Positions 6,286 through 15,263 of a DNA stretch of 40,805 bases are shown here, piece by piece (positions within the stretch are counted from its first letter, which is position 1; each line of letters opens with the position of its first letter). The stretch is from Terriglobia bacterium (GTDB taxonomy: Bacteria > Acidobacteriota > Terriglobia > UBA7540), in contig JASHOS010000306.1 of the NCBI GenBank assembly GCA_030040995.1, positions 1 through 40,805 of the forward strand, in the 5' to 3' direction. A program made the position numbers and the translations under genes. The notes below the pieces were generated by a model, which made no database searches, was not told where the DNA came from, and saw nothing but the letters and a program-made list of their open reading frames with translations.

Positions 6286-8958
6286 TCATTCATGTCTCAG
6301 CGCCACCATCGCATCCACTTTTGTCGCACGCCGCGCAGGAACGTAACAGGCCACGAGCGCAACGCCGATCAGAATGAGCGAGACAGCCGAGAACGTCAGC
6401 GGGTCCGTCGGTTTGACGCCGTAGAGCAGGCTGGAGAGGAATCGCGCCAGGCCCAGCGCGCCCAATATTCCGATAGCTACTCCCACGAGCGCCAGTACAA
6501 TTCCTTGGCCGATCACAAGCCACAGCACGTCGTGCTTCTGTGCTCCTAGCGCTATGCGGATACCAATTTCGTGCGTCCGCTGGCTGACCGAATAGGAGAT
6601 CACGCCGTAAATTCCCACTGCCGCCAGAATGAGTCCGAGGCCGCCGAAGATTCCCAGCAGGAGTGCTTGAAATCGGGGATCCGCATCTGCTCCGGCAACC
6701 AGCCGCTCCATCGGCATGATGCCGGTAACCACCTGATCGCTGCCGAGCGACCTGATTCTGTTTTGGACTGTGGGAGCGAACGCCGCGGGCTGACCGCGGG
6801 TACGAATAATGAGCGAGACCCCCTGCAAACTTGCCCCTTGATAAAGAGCGTTGTAAAACTCCGGTTTCGGCGCCGAGCGAGGCCTCTGATCTCGCACGCT
6901 GCCCACTTCGCCAACGATTGTGCTCCATAGGCGTCTGCCTTTGTCATCTGTGCCCCCCAGAATCCGCTCTCCAATGGGCGTCAAGTTTCCAAAAAATTTC
7001 CTCGCCAGCGTCTGGTTTACAATGATGACTCCCGGAGAGCTTTTGGCGTCCGCTGTTGTGAATTCGCGTCCGGCAAGAAGCGGAATGCCGAGCGCCGTGA
7101 AGTAGCCTGGGGCCGCGTCTTCATAGTCAACCGTCGGGGTTTGCCCGCCTGGGTTAGGCGGAGCACCCTCGATTTGCAGCGTGGCTTCCGCCTCCCATCC
7201 GGAAAGCGGCGTAAACTCCGCCGCGGACGTGGTCTCGACTCCATGTGTTGCCTGGAGGTTTTCAAGAACCTGGCGGACGAACTGGATCGACGCTTGCGGT
7301 GTCTTGAAACGGTAGGGCGGGAAATCGAGCCGCATCGTAAGAACGCCGCGAGGCTGAAAGCCAAGGTTTACGCCCAGCAGCCGGGCGAAGCTGCGCAGCG
7401 CCAGTCCCGCGCCAACTACCAGAACCATTGCCAATGCCGTCTCCGCGACAACCAGAACTTTCCTCAGCGCGTATCGTGTAGCCCGGCCGCCCGGTTCTGT
7501 GCCGGCGCCACCTTCTTTTATGGAACGGCTCAGATTCTGCGTTGAAATGGAAAAAGCCGGCGCCAAGCCGGCGAGGAGACCTGCCGCGAAAGAGATTCCG
7601 AGTGTGAACCACAGCACGGCCTGGTTCACGCTCAAGTCCTGAATCCTGGGAGTATCGGCGGGAATGAGACTGTGCAGCCCGCGGACGCCCCATAGAGCGA
7701 GAAGCAGGCCGCAGGCGCCGCCGATGAGCGCCAGGAGAAGGCTTTCGATGAGCAGTTGCCGGATAATCCGGCGTCGCGTCGCGCCAAGAGCCAGGCGCAT
7801 GGCGATCTCCCACCGCCGCGATGACCCTCGCGCGAGCACCAGGTTGGCTACATTCGTACACGCAATCAGAAGCACAAACCCGACGGCGCCGAGAAGGACC
7901 AGCAGAGGGCCGCGTACTTTCCCGAAAAGATCCGACCTTAACGACGCGGCGCGGAAGCTCCAGTTCTTATCGGTTTTCGGATAGGCTTTGGCCAGGCGGG
8001 CAGCAAGCGTATCCAACTCAGCTTGTGCCCGCCTCACCATAGAGCCGGGCTTCAGCCGCGCCACGGCAAAAGAGCCGTGCATACCGCGCGCAGAAAGTTG
8101 ACTCTTGGTGGGAACGAAGGGCGTCCAAATATCGGCGGCGGTCGGAAAGTTCATCTTCGGCATCGCCGGCATCACTCCGATGATCGTATACGGCGTGCCG
8201 TCCAGTTTGACGCTTCTGCCAACGGCGTGTGGATCGCCGCCGAACGCCCCGCGCCATAGCGCGTAACTCAGGAGGACCTCGCGGTCTGCTCCCGGCTGCA
8301 TTTCAGAACGCCGGAAGAGGCGGCCAAAAAGCGGACGGATCCCGAGCAAAGAGAACAGGCGCTGTGAGACTTCAAAGGTTAAAAGTTGCCGCGGTGCGCC
8401 TTGCCCCGTCAGTTCCGTACTGGAACTGGAATACTGGTAGTTTGCAATCCCTGCGAATGCCGTGTTATGGCTGCGAATGTCCTTGATGTCCGGGAGAGAT
8501 AAACCGATAGTGGGGAAATCATAAACGGCGCTACGGGCCCAAAGGTTAACGAGCTGCGAGGGTTTTTCAAACGGTAGCGGCCGAAGCAGCACGGCATCGA
8601 CGACGCTGAAGATCGCAGTGTTCGCTCCGATGCCGAGCGTCAGCGTGATGACGGCGACGGCCGCGAAGCCGGGATTGCGCCGCAACTGCCGCAATCCGTA
8701 GCGCACATCTTGGAGAAGCTCTTCGAACCAGGCAAACGTCCACATTTCGCGGCACGTCTCCTTAAATCCCGTCAGATTTCCGAACCGTCGCCGGGCAGCG
8801 AGAGCAGCGTCTTCGGAGGCTAGGCCCGCTGCCTCATATTTCTCCTTCCGCATGGCGAGGTGAAAGCTCAGCTCTTCTTGCAAATCGCGATCAAGCTGGC
8901 GGCGCTTCAGGAGCGCCCGTACCCGGTGCCGTATTCCCATGATCCATTCGGGGGTCAT
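6286..8958 (-). CDS. ADOP-family ABC transporter permease 1 (MacB/FtsX-like, orphan)
   Basis: An 890-residue protein with the architecture of acidobacterial duplicated orphan permeases. The N-terminal cytoplasmic prefix domain carries [20 protein letters not shown]-like basic/acidic sequence. TM1 ([21 protein letters not shown]) leads to a MacB periplasmic core, then an FtsX three-helix block ([19 protein letters not shown] ... [10 protein letters not shown]). A second periplasmic core and a second FtsX block ([21 protein letters not shown]) follow, ending in MVALRHE. Such proteins lie in the inner membrane and presumably work with an ATPase encoded elsewhere, since none is adjacent. The substrate (peptide, lipid or drug) is unknown. 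The start is set at 8958 because GGAGG precedes that ATG and it aligns with the start of the second permease; a longer frame to 9012 reads into duplicated spacer DNA. It is downstream of permease 2 and PadR on the same strand. Confidence 0.93.
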   Translation of the reverse strand: MTPEWIMGIRHRVRALLKRRQLDRDLQEELSFHLAMRKEKYEAAGLASEDAALAARRRFGNLTGFKETCREMWTFAWFEELLQDVRYGLRQLRRNPGFAAVAVITLTLGIGANTAIFSVVDAVLLRPLPFEKPSQLVNLWARSAVYDFPTIGLSLPDIKDIRSHNTAFAGIANYQYSSSSTELTGQGAPRQLLTFEVSQRLFSLLGIRPLFGRLFRRSEMQPGADREVLLSYALWRGAFGGDPHAVGRSVKLDGTPYTIIGVMPAMPKMNFPTAADIWTPFVPTKSQLSARGMHGSFAVARLKPGSMVRRAQAELDTLAARLAKAYPKTDKNWSFRAASLRSDLFGKVRGPLLVLLGAVGFVLLIACTNVANLVLARGSSRRWEIAMRLALGATRRRIIRQLLIESLLLALIGGACGLLLALWGVRGLHSLIPADTPRIQDLSVNQAVLWFTLGISFAAGLLAGLAPAFSISTQNLSRSIKEGGAGTEPGGRATRYALRKVLVVAETALAMVLVVGAGLALRSFARLLGVNLGFQPRGVLTMRLDFPPYRFKTPQASIQFVRQVLENLQATHGVETTSAAEFTPLSGWEAEATLQIEGAPPNPGGQTPTVDYEDAAPGYFTALGIPLLAGREFTTADAKSSPGVIIVNQTLARKFFGNLTPIGERILGGTDDKGRRLWSTIVGEVGSVRDQRPRSAPKPEFYNALYQGASLQGVSLIIRTRGQPAAFAPTVQNRIRSLGSDQVVTGIMPMERLVAGADADPRFQALLLGIFGGLGLILAAVGIYGVISYSVSQRTHEIGIRIALGAQKHDVLWLVIGQGIVLALVGVAIGILGALGLARFLSSLLYGVKPTDPLTFSAVSLILIGVALVACYVPARRATKVDAMVALRHE

Positions 8959-8975
8959 AAATTCTCGCCTCCGGT

Positions 8976-9086
8976 AATCGACAATCGAAAATCGGCAACC
9001 ACCAACGCCCACGGCGAGGAAAATCGCTCGCCGTGATGGCTACCAGCTCACCACGAAACACGAACCACTAACCACTAACCACGGCC
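8976..9086. repeat. Duplicated intergenic segment with heptamer arrays, between the ADOP genes
   Basis: AATCGNN units from 8976 and five NAC(G/T)AAN units at 9052-9086 run in 7-bp register. The block 8980-9110 aligns with 6182-6309, including the CACGGCGAGGAAAA and GCTCACCACGAAACAC stretches and the codons for the MVALR end. The array ends at the base before the ADOP2 stop (9087). Confidence 0.75.
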
Positions 9087-11768
9087 TTATTCGTACCTCA
9101 GCGCCACCATGGGATCGACCCGCGAAGCTCGATGCGCGGGAATGTATGTAGCGAGCATCGACACCACGGCGACTACAAGGCAAGCCGGGACTGCGACCAA
9201 GGAACCTTGAGGACTGAACCCGTCGAAAAGTGCGGCAAACAATCTAGGCAACGGCAACGCCAGCGGGAACCCGATAGCGCAGCCAATTAGCGTGAGTAAG
9301 CCTCCCTGCTGCAGCACGAGCCGGAGCACGTCGCCCTTCCGAGCACCCAACGCCATGCGAATTCCGATCTCGTGAGTACGCTGATTAACGGAGTAAGCAA
9401 TCACGCCATAGATGCCCACCGCGGCCAGAGCTAGCGCCAGGGCCGCGAACACGCCCATCAACGAGGCCATCAACTTATCGCCGCCCGAAGTCTCGTTGGC
9501 CACCGCGCTCATCGTCAGCACGCCACCTTCTGCGTCTCCGACCGGTTGGTCTTTATCCACAGACCAAACTGCGCGGCGGAGGATCGGCGCGACGGCTGAA
9601 GGCGCAAGCGGAGACCGCACCACGAGCGACATATCCGGGAGAGGTGTTTGCAAGTACGATTCATAAACCTGGGCATCGGGCGACAATTGACCCACGTAGT
9701 CCTCCACATTTCCCACGATGCCGATGATCTCCGCCCACACCGGGTGATCCGTATCGAGCTTGATTCGTTGCCCGATTACGTTCCCTTTCGGGAAAAAGCG
9801 CCGCGCGAATTCCTCGTTCGCGATCGCTACGACTGGCGAATGTGTATTGTCGGACGGCGTGAAAAAGCGGCCCTTAAGTAGCGAAATTTCCATGGTTCGG
9901 AAGTAGGCGGGGCCGGCAACGATGTCCTCAGTAACAGGCCGCTTGGAAGGCAGAAGCGGAGCCTGGGCTTCGATGCGGAATGTCACGTGCCCAGGGCCAC
10001 CGGCGAGAGGCAAGTCTGAGGTGGCGCTCGCCGATTGGATTCCGGGAAGCTGCTTCAGCTTTTCGGTCACGAGGTCGAAAAAGGCCGCCTGCTGCGCGGG
10101 GCTCTGATAATTGCGGCCCTTGAGATGGATCGCCGCGGTTATGAGGTGGTTCGGGTTGAACCCTTCGTTCTCGGTGAGTTCATGGACGAGGTCCCGCATC
10201 ATCACGCCCGCGCCCGCGAGTAGCAAGAGCGCCAGCGCAATTTCTCCGGCTACCAGCACACCTCGCATTTTGTTCCGGCCGCGGCCTCCTGATTCCGTGC
10301 GGCCTCCTTCTTTCAGTGCGCCGCACAGATTGGTTTTTGAGGCGCGGACGGCAGGCACGAAGCCGAACAGGATGGCCGTTACCAAAGAAACCGCTAGGGC
10401 GAAGATAAGAGTGGTCTTATCCAAATAAAGCCCACCGTTCATCTGTCTCACGTAGAAATTGAATTCAAGACCATATCGAAGCAGATGGATTCCCCAGACG
10501 GAAATTGCCAACCCGGCTGCGCCACCGGCCGTCCCAATGAGCAAACTTTCGGCCAGCATCTGGCGAATCAGGCGCAGGCGGCCTGCGCCCACTGCCGACC
10601 GGATCGCCATTTCATGGCCGCGCGCGGCTCCTCGCGCGAGCAGCAGGCCCGCAATGTTGGCACAGGCAATCAGCAGTACGAAGCCCACGGTCGCCAGCAA
10701 TACCGTTAGCCCGCGGCGCACGTTTGCGGAGCGGATCAGGAATTCCTGCAGCCTAAGGACGGTCGTACCCCAGCCTTTGTTCGTCTCGGGATGGGCCTGG
10801 GCCAGCCGGCCGGCGAGCGAGGCCATCTCCGCCTGTGCCTGCTCGATGGTCACGCCGGGCTTGAGACGCGCGAAGACGGTAAGATTCCGGTTCGCGCGGG
10901 CGGGGGCGCTCAAGTCGTGAGCGGTGAAAACAAGAGGAGTCCACAAGCTCGGCGTGAAAATGGTCATGTCAGTGCCTGGCGGCATGATCGCAACAATTGT
11001 GTAGGGCTCCCCGTCCAGTTCAACACTGCGCCCAATCACGTTAGGATCTCCGCTATACCGTTCCATCCAGAGAGCGTGGCTCAGAATGACCGCATGGTCG
11101 TGCCCCGGCTCGCCTTCGCTCGCTAGAAACGTGCGTCCCAGGACGGGGGAGATACCGAGGACGTTGAAATAGTTCGGGGTTACACGATCTCCGATCAGGG
11201 GCTGCGGTTGTCCGCCGCCTGTCAGCGTAAATGGGACCTCCATATCGGCGGCAGCCATGCTTCTGAAGACGTGGTTCTGTGTTCGCCACGCTTCGAAGTC
11301 AAGAACTGAGGTCGGTTGCAGGCTATATCCGCGGACGACGTTTTTTGAAGAAACGGTTAGTAAGCGGTCCGGGTCTCGGACCGGCGGCTTTCTCAGAAGC
11401 CATTCGCTGACGGTACTGAAGATCACGGTGTTGGCGCCGATGCCGAGCGCCAGCGTGATGATGGCGACGGCCGTGAAGCCAGGGTTGCGCCGCAACTGCC
11501 GCAATCCGTAGCGCACGTCTTGGACAAGATCTTCTAACCAAGAAAAGGTCCACATTTCGCGGCACGCCTCCTTAAATCCGGTCAGATTTCCAAACCGCCG
11601 CCGGGCAGCGAGATGCGCGTCCTCCGGCGTCATCCCTGCTACCTGGTATTTCTCTTGCCGCATGGCGAGGTGGAAGCTCAGCTCTTCGCGCAAATCGCAA
11701 TCAAGCTGCCTGCGTTTCAGGAGCGCCCTTGCCCGCAGGCGCATTTTTGTAACCCAATCAGGAATCAT
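9087..11768 (-). CDS. ADOP-family ABC transporter permease 2 (MacB/FtsX-like, orphan)
   Basis: An 893-residue paralogue of the following gene with the same order: prefix domain ([22 protein letters not shown]), TM1 (IITLALGIGANTVIFSTV), MacB core, FtsX block ([19 protein letters not shown]), second core, second FtsX block ([23 protein letters not shown]), ending MVALRYE. Prefix and membrane blocks are far more alike between the two proteins than the periplasmic cores, which suggests duplication followed by divergence of the ligand- or partner-facing parts. I place the start at the ATG at 11768, where AAGGG lies just upstream, rather than at 11840. The first gene of the pair after PadR is separated from it by 116 bp. 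Transport cargo is unknown, and no ATPase or membrane-fusion partner is adjacent. Confidence 0.93.
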   Translation of the reverse strand: MIPDWVTKMRLRARALLKRRQLDCDLREELSFHLAMRQEKYQVAGMTPEDAHLAARRRFGNLTGFKEACREMWTFSWLEDLVQDVRYGLRQLRRNPGFTAVAIITLALGIGANTVIFSTVSEWLLRKPPVRDPDRLLTVSSKNVVRGYSLQPTSVLDFEAWRTQNHVFRSMAAADMEVPFTLTGGGQPQPLIGDRVTPNYFNVLGISPVLGRTFLASEGEPGHDHAVILSHALWMERYSGDPNVIGRSVELDGEPYTIVAIMPPGTDMTIFTPSLWTPLVFTAHDLSAPARANRNLTVFARLKPGVTIEQAQAEMASLAGRLAQAHPETNKGWGTTVLRLQEFLIRSANVRRGLTVLLATVGFVLLIACANIAGLLLARGAARGHEMAIRSAVGAGRLRLIRQMLAESLLIGTAGGAAGLAISVWGIHLLRYGLEFNFYVRQMNGGLYLDKTTLIFALAVSLVTAILFGFVPAVRASKTNLCGALKEGGRTESGGRGRNKMRGVLVAGEIALALLLLAGAGVMMRDLVHELTENEGFNPNHLITAAIHLKGRNYQSPAQQAAFFDLVTEKLKQLPGIQSASATSDLPLAGGPGHVTFRIEAQAPLLPSKRPVTEDIVAGPAYFRTMEISLLKGRFFTPSDNTHSPVVAIANEEFARRFFPKGNVIGQRIKLDTDHPVWAEIIGIVGNVEDYVGQLSPDAQVYESYLQTPLPDMSLVVRSPLAPSAVAPILRRAVWSVDKDQPVGDAEGGVLTMSAVANETSGGDKLMASLMGVFAALALALAAVGIYGVIAYSVNQRTHEIGIRMALGARKGDVLRLVLQQGGLLTLIGCAIGFPLALPLPRLFAALFDGFSPQGSLVAVPACLVVAVVSMLATYIPAHRASRVDPMVALRYE

Positions 11769-11831
11769 CACCCTTGCCCCAAGGGATTGGGAGCGGTCTG
11801 CGGTTTTTCGCGCACCCGACGGACAAGCCGC

Positions 11832-11857
11832 GGACCTCAAAAGCCGAGGTCCACGCT
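11832..11857. repeat. Short palindrome between PadR and ADOP2 genes
   Basis: GGACCTC (11832-11838) and GAGGTCC (11846-11852) form a 7-bp hairpin followed by the CGCTAC tail common to the REP-like units here. On the minus strand it lies in the mRNA between the two genes and could reduce downstream expression or stabilise the upstream message. Confidence 0.5.
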
Positions 11858-11884
11858 ACGCTGCTAATCACTTGTCACTGTTTT

Positions 11885-12223
11885 TCATGCTGTTTCCAGA
11901 ATGCGAGCAATGGCCGTCGCCATTCTTCCCCAGCGCTGTGTCTCCTCCGCCAACTGCGTCCGTCCGGCCCCAGTGAGGCGGTAATACTTGGCCCGGCGGT
12001 TGTTTCCCGAGACACCCCATTTCGAGGCCACCCAGCCACGAATCTCCAGCCGGTGCAAAGCAGGATAAAGGGCGCCCTCCTCAACGCGCAAAACTTCCTC
12101 GGAGGTTTGCTCGATAAATTCGGCAATTGCGTATCCGTGCATGGCGCCACGCGCCAGAGTCTTCAGGATGAGCATATCCAGCGTATCCCGCAGCAATTCG
12201 CCTGGATTGGGCCTCTCTGCCAT
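11885..12223 (-). CDS. PadR-family transcriptional regulator
   Basis: A 112-residue PadR protein of the short, dimer-forming type. The N-terminal winged helix reads LLRDTLDMLILKTLARGAMHGYAIAEFIEQ, the wing follows (VEEGALYPALHRLEIRGWVASKW...RAKYYRLT), and a single C-terminal helix (LAEETQRWGRMATAIARIL) serves dimerisation. Acidobacterial PadR genes of this kind typically sit immediately upstream of ADOP permeases, and here the regulator leads the same strand, so it probably represses its own gene and the permease pair in response to a small-molecule ligand. I chose the internal ATG at 12223 by family alignment; the GTG at 12256 would add 11 atypical residues. I could not find a clear ATGT..ACAT operator in the upstream spacer. 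Confidence 0.93.
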   Translation of the reverse strand: MAERPNPGELLRDTLDMLILKTLARGAMHGYAIAEFIEQTSEEVLRVEEGALYPALHRLEIRGWVASKWGVSGNNRRAKYYRLTGAGRTQLAEETQRWGRMATAIARILETA

Positions 12224-12557
12224 AATGATCTTATGGAAGTATCGCGCAAGGACCACAGGAATGCAACAGGAGTTTGTGGGATATAGGCGTTAAGACAGGA
12301 GGGCTGGAGAGCTGGTTTAGCACCAGCAGCGATTCGCAGACATCAGAAGACGATGTCTGCGCCACCCGTCGGTATCCACGTTATAGGTGGGCAGCGTAGG
12401 GGTAGGGCTTGTCTTACCCTCGTCGGTTTTCGGGGCGGTAACAAGGGGACGGCAAGCCGTCCTCCTACATCACTTCGGTTATCGACGGAAGTGGATACCC
12501 ACAATCCGGGCCTTCCCTGCTGCGGGCCTTTCTGCTGAAAGCTGACCGCTGATAGCT
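12224..12557. other. Gene-free spacer rich in palindromes
   Basis: No supported gene lies here. It contains GGTATCCAC (12371-12379) with its inverse at 12491-12499, a GGGTA..TACCC hairpin at 12400-12419 (class C, like 32173-32192), the perfect hairpin GGACGGC-AA-GCCGTCC at 12447-12462, and a heptamer array of unit GCTGANN at 12534-12561. The PadR promoter must be at its left side but is not obvious. Confidence 0.6.
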
Positions 12558-12561
12558 TTAG
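12534..12561. repeat. Heptamer tandem array, unit GCTGANN, reaching into the GMC gene end
   Basis: Three GCTGANN units and one GCTTTAG unit are in 7-bp register. The last unit overlaps the TAA stop codon (12558-12560) of the GMC oxidoreductase. Confidence 0.6.
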
Positions 12562-14264
12562 ATATTCCTCTTTCTCACCTGATCGGCGGCGTATTCGGAC
12601 GTGCGCCATGCCAGCGCCATGATCGACAGCGTCGGGTTCTTATCGGCGTTGCTCACAAATGGCGCCCCGTCGGTGACGAACAGGTTCTTGCAATCCCACG
12701 CCTGGCAGTGCGAGTTAAGTGGCGACGTGCGGCGGTCCGCGCCCATCCTGCAGGCGCCCACTTCGTGGATAATCGCGCCACCTCGTGAAATCCCCCAGTT
12801 ATCGTCGGGCCCGAAGGTTTCAATTGGCTCTCCGCCCGCCGTCACGATGATTTCACGGAACGTCTCGCGGGCATACTTGCACATTTGAATCTCATCTTCG
12901 CTGAACTTGAAATGAAACTTGAGAACCGGAATCCCCCACTCATCCACGACATTCTTATCGATTTCACAGTAGCTGTGCTCGTTGGGAATCATCTCTCCCC
13001 GGCATGAAAAGCCCACAAAAGCCCCCCACATTTTTCTGACTCCTCGTTTGAGCTCCACGCCGTAGCCGCCGCCCAGCATTTTCTCCGATCCAAAAAAGTC
13101 CCACGGTCCGGGCATGCCGTGACCGCCGCCAAATTCGATGTGGAAGCCCCGCGCAAAAGGCAACTCGTGCCGCAGTTGCTTCTGATAATTCCACCAAGGC
13201 ATGTAAAGATGCATGCCTCCCACGCCGTCTTCGTTATGAGGCGGCATGTTCGTCATGACCGGGAAAAAGCCGTCGGAGCCGTCCGCGCCGACCGTATCCA
13301 TCAGGTATTTCCCCACGTAGCCGTTCGAGTTTGCCAATCCGTCAGGATGGGTGGGGCTTTTCGAATTCAGAAGGAGCCGCGCTGACTCGCAGCAGCTCGC
13401 CGCGACCACCACAATCTTGCCACGTACCTGGTGTTCTTTTCGCGTTTTCTTGTCAATGTACGATACGCCCTGCGCCAATCCATCGGATCCGACGATCACT
13501 TCGCGCGCCATCGCGTTGCAAATAACCTCCAGATTGCGCGTGGCCATGGCAGGAGGAATCAGAACGGTGGACGAGGAAAAGTTGGAAGACGTCGCGCAAC
13601 TGCGCCCGCACTGCGCGCAGTAATGGCAATGAGGCCGGCCGTTGAGCGGCTCGGTGAGGATTGAGAGACGGGACGGAACACACGGAATCCCGAGCTTGCG
13701 GCACGCATTCTGGATCATCAGCTCGTAGCACCGCGGCCGGGGAGGAGGCAAAAATTTGCCGTCCGGCGTATTCTCCAGACCCTCGGCAGACCCGAAGACC
13801 CCGATCAGCTCCTCCGTTTTATCGTAGTACGGCGCCAGGTCATCGTAAGTGATGGGCCAATCAAATCCTTTGCCGTCCCGCGTATAAGGCTTGAAGTCGT
13901 AAGGTCCCATGCGCAGCGAGATTCTGCCCCAATGGTTTGTGCGTCCTCCCAAAGCGCGGGTGCGCCACCACATCCAGTCGCTGCCGGGAGCGTTAGTGTA
14001 GGGTTCTCCCGGAATGTCCCAGCCGCCGTAGCCCGGGTCAAAATAGCCGTTAGGCTTTTTGGAATCAAATTCTCCGCGGTGCGGAACGTTGTAGGACCAT
14101 TGGAGCATGGTCGATTCTTTAGCGGTATCGTACCACTCGCCCGCCTCGAGCATTAAACACTTGGCGCCGGCGTGGGTGAGCACGTAGGCGGCCATGCCGC
14201 CGCCAGCGCCTGAGCCAACGATAATGGCATCATAAACTTTAGGGCTGCGGATCACTTGGGGCAT
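12558..14264 (-). CDS. GMC-family FAD-dependent oxidoreductase with cysteine cluster
   Basis: A complete 568-residue GMC flavoprotein. The N-terminal FAD-binding GSGAGG is at residues 17-22, followed by LEAG at the first Rossmann end and the GGRTNHWG signature. The C-terminal catalytic part has His in IIHEVGACRMG and Asn in NPTLSIMALAWRTSEYAA. Cys213, 216, 219 and 223 (CX2CX2CX3C) lie in the FAD domain. Three of them have the spacing recalled for the [3Fe-4S] ligands of Burkholderia FAD-glucose dehydrogenase, suggesting a dye- or cytochrome-linked dehydrogenase rather than an oxygen-using oxidase. Relatives oxidise sugars, gluconates or polyols. There is no signal peptide, and no small Tat subunit (gluconate 2-dehydrogenase subunit 3) is adjacent; export would need such a partner. 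GGAGGAG lies about 7-10 nt upstream of the ATG. Confidence 0.92.
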   Translation of the reverse strand: MPQVIRSPKVYDAIIVGSGAGGGMAAYVLTHAGAKCLMLEAGEWYDTAKESTMLQWSYNVPHRGEFDSKKPNGYFDPGYGGWDIPGEPYTNAPGSDWMWWRTRALGGRTNHWGRISLRMGPYDFKPYTRDGKGFDWPITYDDLAPYYDKTEELIGVFGSAEGLENTPDGKFLPPPRPRCYELMIQNACRKLGIPCVPSRLSILTEPLNGRPHCHYCAQCGRSCATSSNFSSSTVLIPPAMATRNLEVICNAMAREVIVGSDGLAQGVSYIDKKTRKEHQVRGKIVVVAASCCESARLLLNSKSPTHPDGLANSNGYVGKYLMDTVGADGSDGFFPVMTNMPPHNEDGVGGMHLYMPWWNYQKQLRHELPFARGFHIEFGGGHGMPGPWDFFGSEKMLGGGYGVELKRGVRKMWGAFVGFSCRGEMIPNEHSYCEIDKNVVDEWGIPVLKFHFKFSEDEIQMCKYARETFREIIVTAGGEPIETFGPDDNWGISRGGAIIHEVGACRMGADRRTSPLNSHCQAWDCKNLFVTDGAPFVSNADKNPTLSIMALAWRTSEYAADQVRKRNI

Positions 14265-14296
14265 TCACTCTACTCCTCCGTCCGGTTAAATTCGTC

Positions 14297-14302
14297 ATTG
14301 TA
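14297..14302 (-). promoter_or_regulatory. Candidate -10 box (TACAAT) for the GMC gene
   Basis: TACAAT on the minus strand lies 33 bp before the ATG in the 71-bp divergent spacer shared with ksgA. No good -35 hexamer is seen at 17 bp. Confidence 0.3.
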
Positions 14303-14335
14303 CACCCAGTTTAGCGCGCTAGCGGAAAGAGTTTT

Positions 14336-15163
14336 ATGACTCGCCGATTTTCTTCGCATCGGGCCAAGCTCGGTCAGCACTTCCTCAAGGACGCGGGTTT
14401 TTGCCGGCGCATTGCAGATTCCCTAGCTATCGAACCAGATGACCTGGCTATCGAGATCGGAGCGGGGAAGGCAGCGATGACCCGCCTTCTCGCGTTGCGC
14501 GCCCGCCACCTTGTCGCGGTCGAGGTCGATCCGGAACTCGCGACGAAACTTCGAGAGGAGTTCTCAGCCAACGCGCAGGTAGAAATTCTCGGCAGCGATA
14601 TCCTGGCGGTTGATCTTGCGGGCATCGCTCGAGAACGGGGCTTCGACGCCTGCTTCGCATTTGGCAATTTACCTTATTACATCACTTCACCGATTCTGCG
14701 CCACCTCTTCGCCGCCCGTGCCTCGATCCGGCGCATGAGCCTCTTGATGCAGCAGGAAGTCGCCCAGCGTGTAATCGCGGCGCCTGGCTCGCGCGCTTAT
14801 GGTTTTCTCAGCGTGCTGGCGCAATGCTATTCCCAGCCCCGGGCCGTCCTGACGATTCCGCCCGGCGCGTTTTCACCGGCTCCCAAAGTGCATTCTGTAC
14901 TGGTGGATTTTCCCATGGACAACCGTTTTCGTGGCTGGGACGCCGCAGACTATGAAGCGTTCCTGAACTTCGCGCAACTGTGCTTCCGCCATAAGCGGAA
15001 AAATTTGATGAACAACCTCTCGCACCGTTACTCCTGCCTGGGAGTGCAGCGGGCGCTCGAAGCCCGCAGCTTGAGGGACGGAGTCCGTGCCGAGCAGCTC
15101 AGCCTAGGCCAGCTTGCAGGAGTCTTTCGGGACCTAACCGGAGCCCGGGATGGACCATCCTAG
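14336..15163 (+). CDS. ksgA: 16S rRNA (adenine1518/1519-N6)-dimethyltransferase
   Basis: A 275-residue RsmA/KsgA protein that dimethylates two adjacent adenosines in the 3' helix of 16S rRNA late in small-subunit assembly, using S-adenosylmethionine. KLGQHFLKD at residues 11-19 is the family start. SAM motif I reads EIGAGKAAMT (the usual form is EIGPGxGxLT, so two glycines of the loop are replaced). Catalytic motif IV is N111-L-P-Y-Y115. The C-terminal substrate part has PPGAFSPAPKVHS and FRHKRKNL. The length is normal. The gene is divergent from the GMC gene and upstream of the CNNM transporter gene, as a single gene or first of two. It starts at the only ATG fitting the family N-terminus; the ribosome binding site is weak (GGAAAG). 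Confidence 0.97.
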   Translation: MTRRFSSHRAKLGQHFLKDAGFCRRIADSLAIEPDDLAIEIGAGKAAMTRLLALRARHLVAVEVDPELATKLREEFSANAQVEILGSDILAVDLAGIARERGFDACFAFGNLPYYITSPILRHLFAARASIRRMSLLMQQEVAQRVIAAPGSRAYGFLSVLAQCYSQPRAVLTIPPGAFSPAPKVHSVLVDFPMDNRFRGWDAADYEAFLNFAQLCFRHKRKNLMNNLSHRYSCLGVQRALEARSLRDGVRAEQLSLGQLAGVFRDLTGARDGPS

Positions 15164-15206
15164 TGTTGGACTCTGGTGAATATGTTATGGTGAAGACATC
15201 AGGCGT

Positions 15207-15244
15207 GCTGCCGCTAGGAGGCCCCTCATGTGCTTAGCGGCGGC
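15207..15244 (+). promoter_or_regulatory. Hairpin enclosing the Shine-Dalgarno and start of a leader ORF before the CNNM gene
   Basis: GCTGCCGCTA (15207-15216) pairs with TAGCGGCGGC (15235-15244) over 10 positions with one G-U pair. The 18-nt loop contains GGAGG and the ATG of the upstream ORF. If formed in the mRNA, it would place the initiation site in a constrained loop just before the transporter gene, the arrangement of a translation-controlling leader. No known riboswitch consensus was recognised. Confidence 0.5.
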
Positions 15245-15263
15245 CGCTCTTCGCGATGCTTGA
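15228..15263 (+). CDS. 11-codon leader ORF coupled to the CNNM gene
   Basis: ATG at 15228 is preceded by a perfect AGGAGG with 6-nt spacing. It reads MCLAAAALRDA and stops with TGA at 15261-15263, overlapping the ATG (15256) of the CNNM gene by 8 bp in another frame. The CNNM start itself has no Shine-Dalgarno sequence, and an in-frame stop at 15235 excludes an earlier start, so re-initiation from this leader is the simplest reading. Leader peptides are known before other Mg2+ transport genes (mgtA, corA); this one is Ala-rich and not similar to them. Confidence 0.55.
   Translation: MCLAAAALRDA

Noticed and set aside
8959-9012. 18-residue extension of ADOP permease 1
   Set aside because: Lies in the duplicated heptamer spacer; GGAGG stands directly before the ATG at 8958.
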